Shown piece by piece: positions 17,046 through 26,311 of a stretch of 64,000 nucleotides of DNA. Origin of the DNA: Pseudomonadota bacterium (GTDB lineage Bacteria > Pseudomonadota > Gammaproteobacteria > Burkholderiales > Burkholderiaceae_C); NCBI GenBank assembly GCA_029780695.1, contig JAKOYD010000086.1, positions 46,929 to 110,928 of the forward strand. Reading direction: 5' to 3'. The notes below the pieces were generated by a model. It was not told the DNA's origin and did no database searches. It saw only the letters and a program-made list of their open reading frames with translations. Made by a program: the position numbers and the translations under genes. Within the stretch, counting starts at the first letter, position 1. Each line of letters starts with the position of its first letter.

Positions 17046-17318
17046 ATGGCACGCATGGTCAACTGCATCAAGCTCGGCACCGAGGCCGAAGGCATGGATT
17101 TTCCGCCCTACCCCGGCGAGCTGGGCAAGCGCATCTGGGAGAGCGTCAGCAAGCAGGCTTGGCAAGACTGGCTCAAGCACCAGACCATGCTGGTGAACGA
17201 AAACCGCCTGAACCTGGCCGACCAGCGGGCGCGGGAATACCTCAAGCGGCAAATGGAGAACCACTTTTTCGGCGCCGGCGCCGACCAGGCCGCGGGCTAC
17301 GTGCCGCCCAGCGCTTGA
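17046..17318 (+). CDS. yggX: Probable Fe(2+)-trafficking protein
   Basis: A 90-residue YggX-family protein, linked in enterics to iron handling and protection of Fe-S clusters from oxidative damage. The N-terminal [16 protein letters not shown] contains the conserved Cys near residue 7. [13 protein letters not shown] and the [11 protein letters not shown] segment are family signatures. The length is standard. It begins a same-strand run with a ParB-like gene and mnmC, overlapping the next gene by four bases. Confidence 0.93.
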   Translation: MARMVNCIKLGTEAEGMDFPPYPGELGKRIWESVSKQAWQDWLKHQTMLVNENRLNLADQRAREYLKRQMENHFFGAGADQAAGYVPPSA

Positions 17319-17755
17319 CACCTGACGCCAGCAATTCCGACGCCGCGCTGCCGGGCCTGCGCCGCCAGTACCACTTTCGCCCCGGCCCGCGCGGGCTGCG
17401 CGCCTGGGACGTGCACCGGCTGATCCGCCTGACGCGCGGCCTGCCCGTCATTGACGTGCTGCTGGCCGCGCTGCGCGAGCTGGACCAACCGTACTGGTTC
17501 AGCCCTGAGGACGACGCCCCAACGCCGCGCGCGATCGTCGCGCACGTCCAGCTGATGGATGGCTGCGACTTGCGCTGGCCCATCATTCTGTGCGCCGACG
17601 GCGGCGTGATGGATGGCATGCACCGTGCCGCGCAGGCGCTGCGGCTGGGCCACACGCACATCCGCGCGGTACGATTCGGCGAAACCCCGCCGCCCGACTT
17701 TGAAGGCATGGCACCGGCGGATCAACCCCCAGCGGCGCGCGCGCCGTCCGTCTGA
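17315..17755 (+). CDS. ParB-nuclease-like conserved hypothetical protein
   Basis: About 146 residues. The C-terminal half, ending [21 protein letters not shown] and then a helix and AVRF, resembles the sulfiredoxin/ParB-like fold of small conserved proteins in which DGxHR is the key motif; these are usually uncharacterised. No ATG fits. The best start is the TTG at 17315, which overlaps the yggX stop by four bases (TTGA), suggesting translational coupling. The start is therefore uncertain. Function unknown. Confidence 0.65.
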   Translation: MTPDASNSDAALPGLRRQYHFRPGPRGLRAWDVHRLIRLTRGLPVIDVLLAALRELDQPYWFSPEDDAPTPRAIVAHVQLMDGCDLRWPIILCADGGVMDGMHRAAQALRLGHTHIRAVRFGETPPPDFEGMAPADQPPAARAPSV

Positions 17756-17768
17756 AGCAGCAAGCGAC

Positions 17769-19808
17769 ATGCCCGACGACACCGCCCATCGGCGCGCCGA
17801 CGGCACCCTGGCCGACCCGCACGTGGGCGACATTCACCGCCGCGGCATCGACCAGGGCGAAGCCGACCTGACCCAGGCACGGCAGGTCTTTCTGCAGGGG
17901 TGCGGGCTACTGGGCGAAGGCGACGCGCCCACCGCCTGGCAAGGTGCGGCGCGCTGGGCCGTGCTGGACACGAGCTTCGGCATGGGCCGGCGCTTCTTCG
18001 CCACCTGGTACGCCTGGCAGCAGCAACGGCAACGCCCGGCGCGGTTGTTTTACACCGCCGTCGAAGCGGCCGTGCCCGAGGCGCAAGACCTGGTGCGCAG
18101 CGCGTCACCTTTCGGCCCCTTGGCCCCGCTGGCCGCCGAACTGGCCGCGCAGTGGCATGGCCTGTTGCCGGGCGTGCACCGCCTGCGGCTCGACGGCGGG
18201 CGCGTGCAGCTGACCCTGGCCGTGGGCGCCGTGCAGCCCATGCTGGCCGAACTGGCGGGCGAACACGACAGCATCTTTCTGCACAGGCTCGGCACGGACC
18301 ACCGCCCCGAGCCTTGGAACCCGCACACGCTGAAGGCCGTGGCGCGGCTGGCGCGGCCGGGCGCGCGCGCGGCGGGGTGGGGCATGCCCTGCGAGGTGCG
18401 CCAGCAGCTGGCCGCCTGCGGCTTCGTGGTCGAACCGACGCCGGAACTGCCGCAGCAGCCGCAAGCGCTGCGCGCCCTCTACGCGCCGCGCTGGGCGCCG
18501 CGCCCGCGCCGCGATGCCGCCGCGCACCCCGTCGCCACGCAGCCGGCGCGCTGCGCCGTGGTGGGCGCCGGGCTGGCCGGGGCGGCAGTGGCGCGGGCGC
18601 TGGCGCTGCGCGGCTGGCAGGTCACCGTGCTGGATCGCGCGCCCGAGCCTGCCGCCGGCGCCTCCGGCCTGCCGGCTGGCGTGGTGGCGGCGCACGTGTC
18701 GCCCGACGACCGCCCGCTGTCGCGCCTGACCCGCGCCGGCGCGCGCGCCACGCTGGCGGCGGCGCGCGAGCTGCTTCAGGAAGGCATCGACTTCGCCGCC
18801 ACGGGCGTGCTGGAGCGCCACGCGCCGGGCGAACGGCGCCTGCCGGCCAAATGGCAGGATGCTATTGATTCAGAAGCTGCTGGCGCAGGTGTGGCAAGCG
18901 CTGAAGCCCCAATCACCCAAGAAAAAGCCGCGCAAGCCGACGTCCCGCTGAACGCCGAGCAGCGCGCGCTGTGGCACACCCACGCCGGCTGGCTGCGCCC
19001 GGCCGCGCTGGTGCGCGCGCTGCTGCAAACACCCGGCATCACTTGGCGGGGCGCGGCGCCCGTGGCCCGCATCGCGGCGGCCGGCACCGCGTGGCAACTG
19101 GCCGATGCGGCCGGAGCGCTGTTGGCCGAGGCCGAGCTGGTCGTCGTCACCGCCGGCTTTGATTCGCTCGCCCTGCTGCAAGCCGCCACCCCTGCGCAAG
19201 ACGCCCGCGCCCTGCCCCTGCACGCGCTGCGCGGCCAAGTCGCCCTGGGCGCCATGCCCGGCGGCGCGGCAGACGCCCTGCTGCCGCGCTTTCCCGTCAA
19301 CGGCCACGGCAGCCTGGTCGCCCACCTGCCAGGGCCAGATGGCGCATGGTGGGTCACCGGCTCCACCTTCGAACGCGGCAACCCGGCCGCTGAACTGCGC
19401 GCGCAAGACCACGACCACAACCGCGAGCGCCTGGCGCAGTTGCTGCCCGCCGCCGCCGCCGCGCTGGACGCGCAGTGGCGTGACGGCCGCGCGCGCGCCT
19501 GGGCGGCGGTGCGCGCCACCCTGCCCGACCGGTTGCCCGCGGTCGGCGCGTGGCGGTCCGATCATGAGCAAAAAACGCCTCCAGCGCTTGATTCAACTGA
19601 GCGTGATGCTATTGAACTTATAGCAAAAGAAGAGGCCCTGCCACTGCACCTGCTGACCGGCCTGGGCGCGCGCGGGCTGACGCTGTCGCTGCTGGCCGCC
19701 GACATTCTGGCCGCCTGGTTGCACGGCGAGCCGCTGCCGGTCGAGCGGTCGCTGGCGCACGGCCTGCGCGCGGCGCGCTGGCACGGCGCCGCGCCGCCGC
19801 GGCCATGA
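17769..19808 (+). CDS. mnmC: Bifunctional tRNA mnm5s2U34 methyltransferase/FAD oxidoreductase
   Basis: A 679-residue MnmC, which completes 5-methylaminomethyl-2-thiouridine at the tRNA wobble position. The N-terminal SAM methyltransferase domain has VLDTSFGMGRRFFATW near residues 62-77. The C-terminal FAD oxidoreductase begins at the VVGAGLAGAAVARALALRG dinucleotide fold near residues 262-280, and LTGLGARGLTLSLLAADILA lies near the end. ATG at 17769 is chosen to give MPDDTAHRRADGTLADPHVGD. Two family A repeats are embedded in frame, near residues 365-384 (18861-18917) and 602-620 (19572-19625), where they encode loops absent from the usual alignment as I remember it. Confidence 0.93.
   Translation: MPDDTAHRRADGTLADPHVGDIHRRGIDQGEADLTQARQVFLQGCGLLGEGDAPTAWQGAARWAVLDTSFGMGRRFFATWYAWQQQRQRPARLFYTAVEAAVPEAQDLVRSASPFGPLAPLAAELAAQWHGLLPGVHRLRLDGGRVQLTLAVGAVQPMLAELAGEHDSIFLHRLGTDHRPEPWNPHTLKAVARLARPGARAAGWGMPCEVRQQLAACGFVVEPTPELPQQPQALRALYAPRWAPRPRRDAAAHPVATQPARCAVVGAGLAGAAVARALALRGWQVTVLDRAPEPAAGASGLPAGVVAAHVSPDDRPLSRLTRAGARATLAAARELLQEGIDFAATGVLERHAPGERRLPAKWQDAIDSEAAGAGVASAEAPITQEKAAQADVPLNAEQRALWHTHAGWLRPAALVRALLQTPGITWRGAAPVARIAAAGTAWQLADAAGALLAEAELVVVTAGFDSLALLQAATPAQDARALPLHALRGQVALGAMPGGAADALLPRFPVNGHGSLVAHLPGPDGAWWVTGSTFERGNPAAELRAQDHDHNRERLAQLLPAAAAALDAQWRDGRARAWAAVRATLPDRLPAVGAWRSDHEQKTPPALDSTERDAIELIAKEEALPLHLLTGLGARGLTLSLLAADILAAWLHGEPLPVERSLAHGLRAARWHGAAPPRP
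18861..18917 (+). repeat. Family A repeat inside mnmC
   Basis: AGCTGCTGGCGC, a nine-base loop region, then AAGCGCTGAAGCC, flanked by GCTATTGATT. It is read in frame as an Ala/Glu-rich segment. Confidence 0.65.
19572..19625 (-). repeat. Family A repeat inside mnmC (second)
   Basis: Reverse-orientation copy: GCCTCCAGCGCTTGATT, GAGCG, then GCTATTGAACTTATAGC. It is read in frame as PPALDSTERDAIELIAKEEA. Confidence 0.65.
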
Positions 19809-19833
19809 AAAAGGGCCACCCGAAGGTGGCCCT
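19807..19833 (-). terminator. Rho-independent terminator of the binding-protein gene
   Basis: A nine-base perfect stem (AGGGCCACC/GGTGGCCCT) with a four-base loop is followed, in the leftward direction, by five T. It overlaps the end of mnmC and may also slow rightward transcription. Confidence 0.8.
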
Positions 19834-19857
19834 GGCGATGATCGACCGGTCAGGCGA

Positions 19858-20991
19858 TCAGTTCAGCGGCACTTTCTTGCCGTCCTTGTACGCGTACAGG
19901 GTGATGGCGGGGTTCTTCAGCTCGCCGGTCGGCTCGAAGGCGATGCTGGCGGTGACGCCTTTGTAGTTGGACTCGATGATCTTGGGCGTGTAGACCTTCG
20001 GATCGGTCGAATTGGCGCGCTTCATGGCGTCAACCAGCAGCATGGTGGCGTCGTAGGTGTACGGGCTGTAGACCTGGAACTGGCCAGGGAACTTGCCGTC
20101 GTACTTGGCCTTCCAGGCCGCGCCGCCCGGCATCTTCTGGATGGAAGAGCCGCCTTCGGCGCAGACCACGTTGCCCAGCGTCTTGGCGCCAGCGGCCAGT
20201 TCGGCCAGCTTCACGGTGCAGATGCCGTCGCCACCAAAATACTTGACGTTGCCCATGCCCAGCTGCTCCATCTGGCGCAGCATGGGGCCGCCCTGCGGGT
20301 CCATGCCGCCGAAGAAGATGCCGTCGGGGTTCTTGGACTTGATGGCCGTCAGGATGGCCATGAAGTCGGTGGCCTTGTCGGTTGTGAACTGCTCGTCCAC
20401 CACCTGGATGCCCTTTTGCTTTGCCGTGGCCTTGAACACGTCGGCCACGCCCTGGCCGTAGGCCGTGCGATCATCGATGACGGCGATGCGCTTGAGCTTG
20501 AGCGCGTCAGCCGCGTAATAGGCCAGGCCAGCGCCCAGCGCGTTGTCGTTGGCGATGATGCGGAAGGTGGTCTTGTAGCCCGGCTTGGTCAGCGTGGGGT
20601 TGGTGGCGGCACCGGTCACCATGGGCACGCCGCAGTCGTTGTAGACCTTGGACGCCGGAATGGTGGTGCCGGAGTTCAGGTGGCCCACCACGCCGTTGAC
20701 CTTCGAGTCGCACAGTTTCTGGGCGGCGGCCGTGCCTTGCTTGGGATCGGCGGCGTCGTCCTCGGCCTGCAGCTCGAACTTGATCTTCTTGCCACCGATG
20801 GTGATGTTCTGGGTGTTAAGTTCCTCGACGGCCATGCGGGCGCCGTTCTCGTTGTCCTTGCCATAGTGCGCCTGGCCGCCGGACATGGGGGCCACATGGC
20901 CGATCTTGACCACTTGCACGTCCTGCGCGGATACCGTGCCGGCCACCAGGGCAAAAGCGGCGACCGCGGTCAGTTTCAGCTTCAATTGCAT
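19858..20991 (-). CDS. Branched-chain amino acid ABC transporter substrate-binding protein
   Basis: A 377-residue periplasmic binding protein of the Leu/Ile/Val type (LivJ/LivK). Residues 1-22 are a Sec signal peptide (MQLKLKLTAVAAFALVAGTVSA). The mature part begins VVKIGHVAPMSGGQAHYGKDNENG, the standard opening of the family, and two Rossmann-like lobes follow. The ATG at 20991 lies eight bases after GGAGG; an ATG at 21006 overlaps that site. No permease or ATPase genes are adjacent, so the cognate transporter lies elsewhere. A terminator follows directly. Confidence 0.9.
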   Translation of the reverse strand: MQLKLKLTAVAAFALVAGTVSAQDVQVVKIGHVAPMSGGQAHYGKDNENGARMAVEELNTQNITIGGKKIKFELQAEDDAADPKQGTAAAQKLCDSKVNGVVGHLNSGTTIPASKVYNDCGVPMVTGAATNPTLTKPGYKTTFRIIANDNALGAGLAYYAADALKLKRIAVIDDRTAYGQGVADVFKATAKQKGIQVVDEQFTTDKATDFMAILTAIKSKNPDGIFFGGMDPQGGPMLRQMEQLGMGNVKYFGGDGICTVKLAELAAGAKTLGNVVCAEGGSSIQKMPGGAAWKAKYDGKFPGQFQVYSPYTYDATMLLVDAMKRANSTDPKVYTPKIIESNYKGVTASIAFEPTGELKNPAITLYAYKDGKKVPLN

Positions 20992-21135
20992 TTCGAGAAC
21001 CTCCATTTAGGGGATGTAAAGTCGAGACGTGAATTGTGCTCAACGGGCGCGAACGATAGCGCACTTCATACGCTGCGCGAATCAGGAAAACGATAGTGTC
21101 GGAGGCGCGTCGCAAGCAGGGTTTGTACTGATTTG

Positions 21136-21513
21136 CTAGCTGTTGCCACCTTCGGCGACGGCCTTGGTGACCGCCTCGCGCACCACGTCACCCACCGCCT
21201 TTTGCAACCGGCCGTTGAAGCCCAGCATGTGTTCATGCAGCACGCGGCCCACGGCCTCGGCGACCAGGCGATCCAGCTCGGGCGCCAGGCGGGCCAGCAG
21301 CGCGTCGACCGCCAGCTCGACGGCCTGGGCCGATACGGGCGCGGCGGCGGTGACCGGCACGGCGTCGGGCTGCGGCTCGGCGGCGGGCTCGGCTGGCGCG
21401 GCGGCGGCATCGCCCGGGCTGATGACTTCGGTCAGCGTGGGCACGAAACGCGAAACGGGAGGCGGCGCGAGGGGCGGCGCCGGGGGCAGCAGGGATTCAT
21501 CGTCGGTCGGCAT
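21136..21513 (-). CDS. Hypothetical protein, Pro/Ala-rich with helical C-terminus
   Basis: A 125-residue protein with no clear family. The N-terminal 60 residues are acidic then Pro/Ala-rich and probably disordered. The last 60 form an amphipathic helix pair (VELAVDALLARLAPELDRLVAEAVGRVLHEHM). It starts six bases after holC ends, with AGGAG upstream of the ATG at 21513 (a GTG at 21522 is too close to that site), and is presumably co-transcribed with pepA and holC. Confidence 0.7.
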   Translation of the reverse strand: MPTDDESLLPPAPPLAPPPVSRFVPTLTEVISPGDAAAAPAEPAAEPQPDAVPVTAAAPVSAQAVELAVDALLARLAPELDRLVAEAVGRVLHEHMLGFNGRLQKAVGDVVREAVTKAVAEGGNS

Positions 21514-21518
21514 GGGCG

Positions 21519-21947
21519 TCACTCCTTGGCGGCCAGGTCGTGCCGCTGGATGTCGTAGCCGCGCTCGGCGTAATGCCGCCAGCGCAAGCGTGCGTGGCCG
21601 CGGTCGGCGTCGTCGGTGGCCACCAGCTCGATCAGGCGCTCGAAGCGCTCGAACCCCTCGGGCACCGGGTCACCCAGATGCACCAGCACCCCGGCGTCGG
21701 GCAGGCGGGCGCAACGGTCGGCCAGCACGATGGGCGTGACCGCCAGCATGGCCGGCGGCGCGCCGGCCGCGCAATGCGGCACGAAATCGAGCGCCGAAAA
21801 CGACCACAGCTGGCTGTCGAGCGCCGCCAGCACGTCGGGCGGGCCAACCACGCCGACCCGCTCGCCCGCCGCGTGCGCCTTGCGCAGCAGGCGGCAGGCG
21901 TAGCCCAGCTTGTCGGGCACGTTGAAGTGAAAGGCGATTCGGGTCAA
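21519..21947 (-). CDS. holC: DNA polymerase III subunit chi
   Basis: A 142-residue HolC, the clamp-loader accessory subunit that bridges the polymerase III holoenzyme to SSB through psi. The opening (M)TRIAFHFNVPDKLGYACRLLRKA and the central LDSQLWSFSALDFVPHC segment are diagnostic. The start is a TTG at 21947 with AGAGG upstream; no ATG fits. It lies about 56 bases downstream of pepA, the same pepA-holC order seen in many proteobacteria. Confidence 0.92.
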   Translation of the reverse strand: MTRIAFHFNVPDKLGYACRLLRKAHAAGERVGVVGPPDVLAALDSQLWSFSALDFVPHCAAGAPPAMLAVTPIVLADRCARLPDAGVLVHLGDPVPEGFERFERLIELVATDDADRGHARLRWRHYAERGYDIQRHDLAAKE

Positions 21948-22003
21948 GCGATGCCTCTGGCGGTGCGGCGCGGGGCCGGTGTCATCTCGTCACGCCGGCC
22001 GGC

Positions 22004-23530
22004 TCAGGCGCGCTTGCGCTTGCCTTGGCCACTCTTGGCCGCCGCCTTGCCGCCCTTGGGCGCGCGGCCCGGCGCGGGGCCGGCCTGGTCCAGCAGGTAT
22101 TGCAGCAGCAGCCCCACCGGGCGGCCCGTGGCGCCCTTGGCGCTGCCGCCTTTCCAGGCGGTGCCAGCAATATCCAGGTGCGCCCACGGGAAGGCAGAGG
22201 CAAAGCGCTGCAAGAACTTGGCCGCCGTGATGGCGCCGCCCGGTCGCCCGCCCACGTTGGCCACGTCGGCGAAGTTGGTCTTCAACGCCTCGGCATAGTC
22301 CTCGTCCAGCGGCAAGCGCCAGCACGGGTCCAGCGCCTGCTCGCCAGCGGCCACCAGGGCCTGGGCCAGCGTGTCGTCGGTGGCGAACAAGCCGCTGCGC
22401 ACGCCGCCCAGCGCGATCACGCAGGCGCCGGTGAGCGTGGCAATGTCGATCACGGCGCGCGGCTTGAAGCGCTCGGCATAGGTCAGCGCGTCGCACAGCA
22501 CCAGGCGGCCTTCGGCGTCGGTATTGAGGATCTCGATGGTCTGACCGCTCATGCTGGTGACCACGTCGCCCGGCTTGACGGCGCCGCCGTCGGGCATGTT
22601 CTCGCAGGCGGGAATCAGGCCCACCACGTTGAGCGCCGGCTTCAGTTCGCCCAAGGCGCGGAACACGCCCAGCACGCTGGCCGCGCCGCTCATGTCGAAC
22701 TTCATTTCGTCCATTTCGGGCGCGGGCTTGAGCGAAATGCCGCCCGTGTCGAAGGTGATGCCCTTGCCCACCAGCACCACCGGCGCGTCGGACTTGGCGG
22801 CGCCGTCGTAGCGCAGCACGATGAAGCGCGCTTCCTGGCGCGAGCCCTGGGCCACGGCCTGGAAGGCACCCATGCCCAGCTTGGCGATGTCGCGCGGGCC
22901 CAGCACCTCGCAGCGCACGGCCGGCAGCTTGGCCAGCGCCTGCGCGGCCTGGCCCAGCTGCGTTGGCGTGGCGTGGTTGCCGGGTCGATTGGCCCATTCG
23001 CGCGCCAGCTCGACGCCAGCGGCCATGCCCACGGCGCGCTGAAACGCCTCGCGCGCCAGCGCGGTGTTGGGCACGCCGATCTGCACTTCGGTCAGGCGCG
23101 GCGCGCCGTTCTTGGGGTTGTCACGCTTGCCCTTGGTGGTGCGGTAGACGTAGGCCGCATCGCCCGCCGCCAACGTGGCGGCGCATACGGCGGCGGCGTC
23201 CACCGGCTGCGCGAAGCACAGAGTCAGCGACTGGGTCGGGCTGCCCTTGAGCGCCGCCACGCCCGCGGCCACCGCCTTGCGCACCCGGTGCGCCGCGCCA
23301 TCGCCGATGCCCAGCAACACCACGCGGTCAACCGCCACGCCCTGGGCGCCGTAGCTGGACAGCAGCGCCCCGGCGTCGGTCTTGAAGTCGCCGCTGCCCA
23401 GCGCGCGGCCGATGAGCGCCGACAGCGCATCGTTGCCCGGCTCAAAGCCGTCGGCCACCAGCACCGCCAGCGCGGGCACCGACATGGCGGCCGCCTCGGC
23501 CAAGCGCAGCGATTTGAGTTGGAAGTCCAT
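22004..23530 (-). CDS. pepA: Leucyl aminopeptidase
   Basis: A 508-residue M17 cytosol aminopeptidase. The C-terminal catalytic domain shows the metal ligands in VLVGKGITFDTGG and in the NTDAEGRL signature near residues 336-343. The K in GGISLKPAPEMDEMKFDMSG and the nearby Asp residues belong to the same site. The N-terminal macro-like domain is present. In several bacteria PepA is also a DNA-binding regulator. It is divergent from lptF across a 161-base gap, a common arrangement in proteobacteria. Confidence 0.96.
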   Translation of the reverse strand: MDFQLKSLRLAEAAAMSVPALAVLVADGFEPGNDALSALIGRALGSGDFKTDAGALLSSYGAQGVAVDRVVLLGIGDGAAHRVRKAVAAGVAALKGSPTQSLTLCFAQPVDAAAVCAATLAAGDAAYVYRTTKGKRDNPKNGAPRLTEVQIGVPNTALAREAFQRAVGMAAGVELAREWANRPGNHATPTQLGQAAQALAKLPAVRCEVLGPRDIAKLGMGAFQAVAQGSRQEARFIVLRYDGAAKSDAPVVLVGKGITFDTGGISLKPAPEMDEMKFDMSGAASVLGVFRALGELKPALNVVGLIPACENMPDGGAVKPGDVVTSMSGQTIEILNTDAEGRLVLCDALTYAERFKPRAVIDIATLTGACVIALGGVRSGLFATDDTLAQALVAAGEQALDPCWRLPLDEDYAEALKTNFADVANVGGRPGGAITAAKFLQRFASAFPWAHLDIAGTAWKGGSAKGATGRPVGLLLQYLLDQAGPAPGRAPKGGKAAAKSGQGKRKRA

Positions 23531-23691
23531 AATCCGTGTTTTCCTTTCAACCGGGAAGCGGTGGCGGCATGCGCCGCGTGGCAACCTGGCACGACGTCGG
23601 CGTGGGCCATGGGCACGCGCACCGCGCCGCGTCGGGCCGCGCGCCACGGCATCAGACAGGCCGATCCGCCGCCGCTTTCCGAGTTCGACTG

Positions 23692-24795
23692 ATGTTATTC
23701 GATTCGTCCCTGCGCAAAGAACTCGGTCGCAGCTTTGGCGCGACCCTGGTGGTGCTGGTCACCATCGTGATGACGGTGATGCTGATCCGCACGCTGGGCC
23801 AGGCCTCGGTCGGGCGCGTCAACCCGTCCGAAGTGCTGCTGGTGATGGGCTTCACGGTGCTGGGGCACTTGCCGACCATCCTGACGCTTAGCCTGTTCAT
23901 TGCCATCACCGCCACGCTGACGCGCATGTACGCCGCCAGCGAAATGGTGGTGTGGTTCGCCAGCGGCCAGGGCTTGCTGACGTTTTTGAAGCCCGTGCTG
24001 CGCTTTGCGTGGCCGGTGCTGCTGGCGGTGGCGGTGCTGGCGCTGCTGGTGTGGCCGTGGTCCAACCAGCAGATCCGTGAGCTGCGCGACCGCTACCAGG
24101 CGCGCGGCGACATCGAGCGCGTGGCGCCCGGGCGCTTCATCGAATCGGCGGGCGGCCAGCGCGTGTTTTTCATCGACAAGGACACGGCCGACGCGCAGAC
24201 CGGCCACAACATCTTCATCACCACCACCGAGCGCGGCAAGGAAACCGTGACATCGGCCCAGAGCGGCCGGCTGGACACGCTGAATGGCGAGCGCTTCATC
24301 ATCCTGGAAAACGGCCATCGCCTGGAAACCGACCTGCAGACTGGCGAGACGCGCATCAGCCAGTTCGCCGAATACGGCAACCGCGTCAGCCAGCGCATGG
24401 CCGGCCCGGCTGCCGCCGACGCGCCGTCGATGAAGCCCACGCCCGCGCTGCTGCGCGAGCCTACGCCGCGCCACCTGGGCGAGCTGTCCTGGCGCCTGGG
24501 GCTGGCGCTGGCGGCGCTCAACTGCGTGATCTTTGCGCTGGCGGCCACGCGCGTGAACCCGCGCGTGGGACGCAGCGCGGGGCTGGTGTACGCGCTGTTC
24601 GCCTTCGTCACCTACTACAACCTGATCAACTTCGGCGAAAACTGGATCGGCCGCGAGCGCATCGGCTTCGTGCCCTACGTGGTGGTGCTGCACGGTGGCA
24701 TCTTCGTGCTGGCCATGGGCTGGCTGCTGGCGCGCCAGAACGACTGGCTGAGCCGCTGGCGCCTGCGCCGCTCGCGCAACGGGGGCGCGGCATGA
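23692..24795 (+). CDS. lptF: LPS export permease LptF
   Basis: A 367-residue inner-membrane permease that works with LptG and the LptB ATPase to extract lipopolysaccharide from the membrane. Three N-terminal membrane segments, a periplasmic beta-jellyroll (about residues 130-250) and three C-terminal segments are visible. It starts with MLFDSSLRKELGRSF at the ATG at 23692. Its stop overlaps the lptG start by four bases (ATGA). Confidence 0.94.
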   Translation: MLFDSSLRKELGRSFGATLVVLVTIVMTVMLIRTLGQASVGRVNPSEVLLVMGFTVLGHLPTILTLSLFIAITATLTRMYAASEMVVWFASGQGLLTFLKPVLRFAWPVLLAVAVLALLVWPWSNQQIRELRDRYQARGDIERVAPGRFIESAGGQRVFFIDKDTADAQTGHNIFITTTERGKETVTSAQSGRLDTLNGERFIILENGHRLETDLQTGETRISQFAEYGNRVSQRMAGPAAADAPSMKPTPALLREPTPRHLGELSWRLGLALAALNCVIFALAATRVNPRVGRSAGLVYALFAFVTYYNLINFGENWIGRERIGFVPYVVVLHGGIFVLAMGWLLARQNDWLSRWRLRRSRNGGAA

Positions 24796-25898
24796 AGACG
24801 ATCCGCCGCCTGATCTACACCGAAGTGCTGCGCGCCGTGGGCTTTGTGGCGCTGGCCTTTTTGGCGCTGTTCTTCTTCTTCGACCTGGTGGACGCACTGG
24901 GCGACGTGAACCGCGGCGCCGCGGCCGGCTACCACGTGGGCTACGCGCTGCTGTACACCGCGCTGCAGATACCCAACCACCTGTACGAGCTGCTGCCCAT
25001 CGCCGCGCTGATCGGCACCATCTTCGTCATGGCGCGGCTGGCGGCCAGCTCGGAGTTCACCATTTTGCGCACCAGCGGCCTGGGCCCGCTGCGCGCGCTG
25101 GGCACGCTGCTGCTGCTGGGCGTGGGCTTCGTCATCGTCACCTTCCTGTTCGGCGACTACGTGGCGCCCACGGCCAACCGCGCCGCGCAGAACCTGCAGG
25201 CGCGCTTTCTGGGCGACATCACGGTGGGCCGCACCGGTGCCTGGCTGAAGGAACGCCAGGCCGACCGCAACTACTCGGTCAACGTCGGCGCGCTGACGTC
25301 GGACGGTACGCTGAACCACGTTCGCATCTTTGAATTCAGCAACGCCGACGGCCGGCCGCTGTCCACCACCAAGGCGGCACGGGGCCGATTGGGCGCCGAC
25401 GGCTGGCAGCTGCAAGAAGTGGAGCGCCGCACTTTCGAGCAGGCCAGCGCGCCCGACCCCCGCGTGGCCGTGGCGCGGCTGGAGCGCTGGACCTGGCCGA
25501 CCGAGCTGTCGCAGGACATGGTGGCCGCCGCGCTGCTGAGCCCCGACCGCATGCAGACGGTGGACCTGTTTCAGTACATCAACCACCTCGAAGGCAACGC
25601 CCAAAGCGCCCAGCGCTACGAAATCGAGTTCTGGCGCAAGGTGTTCTACCCCTTGAGCTGCCTGGTGATGATGGTGCTGGCGCTGCCCTTTGCCTACCTG
25701 CACTTTCGCGCCGGCAACATCACGGGCTACGTGTTCATCGGCGTGCTGGTGGGCATCAGCTTCTTTTTGCTGAACAACGTGTTCGGCTACGTCGGCAACC
25801 TGCGCAACTGGCAGCCCTGGCTGGCGGCGGCGGCGCCGGGCATCATCTATTCGGTGCTGTCGCTGGGCGCGTTCGGCTGGCTGGTGCTGAGGCAATGA
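24792..25898 (+). CDS. lptG: LPS export permease LptG
   Basis: A 368-residue partner of LptF in the Lpt bridge. It opens with MKTIRRLIYTEVLRAVGFVALAFLALFFFFDLVD, the typical LptG N-terminal helix. The periplasmic jellyroll spans about residues 125-260 and is followed by the last three membrane segments, with GVLVGISFFLLNNVFGYVG near residues 315-335. It is translationally coupled to lptF, and cbiX starts one base after its stop codon. Confidence 0.94.
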   Translation: MKTIRRLIYTEVLRAVGFVALAFLALFFFFDLVDALGDVNRGAAAGYHVGYALLYTALQIPNHLYELLPIAALIGTIFVMARLAASSEFTILRTSGLGPLRALGTLLLLGVGFVIVTFLFGDYVAPTANRAAQNLQARFLGDITVGRTGAWLKERQADRNYSVNVGALTSDGTLNHVRIFEFSNADGRPLSTTKAARGRLGADGWQLQEVERRTFEQASAPDPRVAVARLERWTWPTELSQDMVAAALLSPDRMQTVDLFQYINHLEGNAQSAQRYEIEFWRKVFYPLSCLVMMVLALPFAYLHFRAGNITGYVFIGVLVGISFFLLNNVFGYVGNLRNWQPWLAAAAPGIIYSVLSLGAFGWLVLRQ

Positions 25899-25899
25899 C

Positions 25900-26271
25900 A
25901 TGACCACCGCCACCGTCCTGTTCGCCCACGGCTCGCGCGACCCGGCCTGGCGCGCGCCCATCGAGGCGGTGGCGGCGCGCATGCGCGCGCTGTCACCCGG
26001 CGCACGGGTGATGTGCGCCTATCTCGAATACACGTCGCCCACGCTGCAGGACGCCGTCGTCGCGTTGCGCGCCGCCGGCGCCACGTCGGTCGCCATCTGG
26101 CCGATGTTTCTGGGCACCGGGCGCCACGCGCGCGAAGACTTGCCACTGTTGGTCGACGCACTGCGGGCCGCGCACCCGGGCGTCGCCATCACGCTGCATC
26201 CGGCCATTGCCGAACACCCCGACGTACTGCAAGCCATGGCACTGGCCGCGCTGAACCGGCCACCGTCTTAG
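25900..26271 (+). CDS. cbiX: CbiX/SirB-type sirohydrochlorin chelatase
   Basis: A 123-residue single-domain chelatase of the CbiX-short/SirB class, which inserts metal (Fe or Co) into sirohydrochlorin. The first metal-binding His is H10 in LFAHGSRDP, and a second His-rich segment is in GTGRHARED. It begins one base after lptG and is followed by cysB; siroheme is needed by sulfite reductase, so the cysB link makes functional sense. The alternative label is cobaltochelatase. Confidence 0.85.
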   Translation: MTTATVLFAHGSRDPAWRAPIEAVAARMRALSPGARVMCAYLEYTSPTLQDAVVALRAAGATSVAIWPMFLGTGRHAREDLPLLVDALRAAHPGVAITLHPAIAEHPDVLQAMALAALNRPPS

Positions 26272-26277
26272 ACGTTA

Positions 26278-26305
26278 ATTCATATAATGATCGGGATTCA
26301 TATAA
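26278..26305 (+). promoter_or_regulatory. cysB promoter with direct repeat
   Basis: ATTCATATAA occurs twice (26278-26287 and 26296-26305), spaced 18 bases start to start. The first copy contains a perfect TATAAT (26283-26288). The second lies around the predicted transcription start, a position suited to autoregulation by CysB. Confidence 0.5.
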
Positions 26306-26311
26306 ACGACT

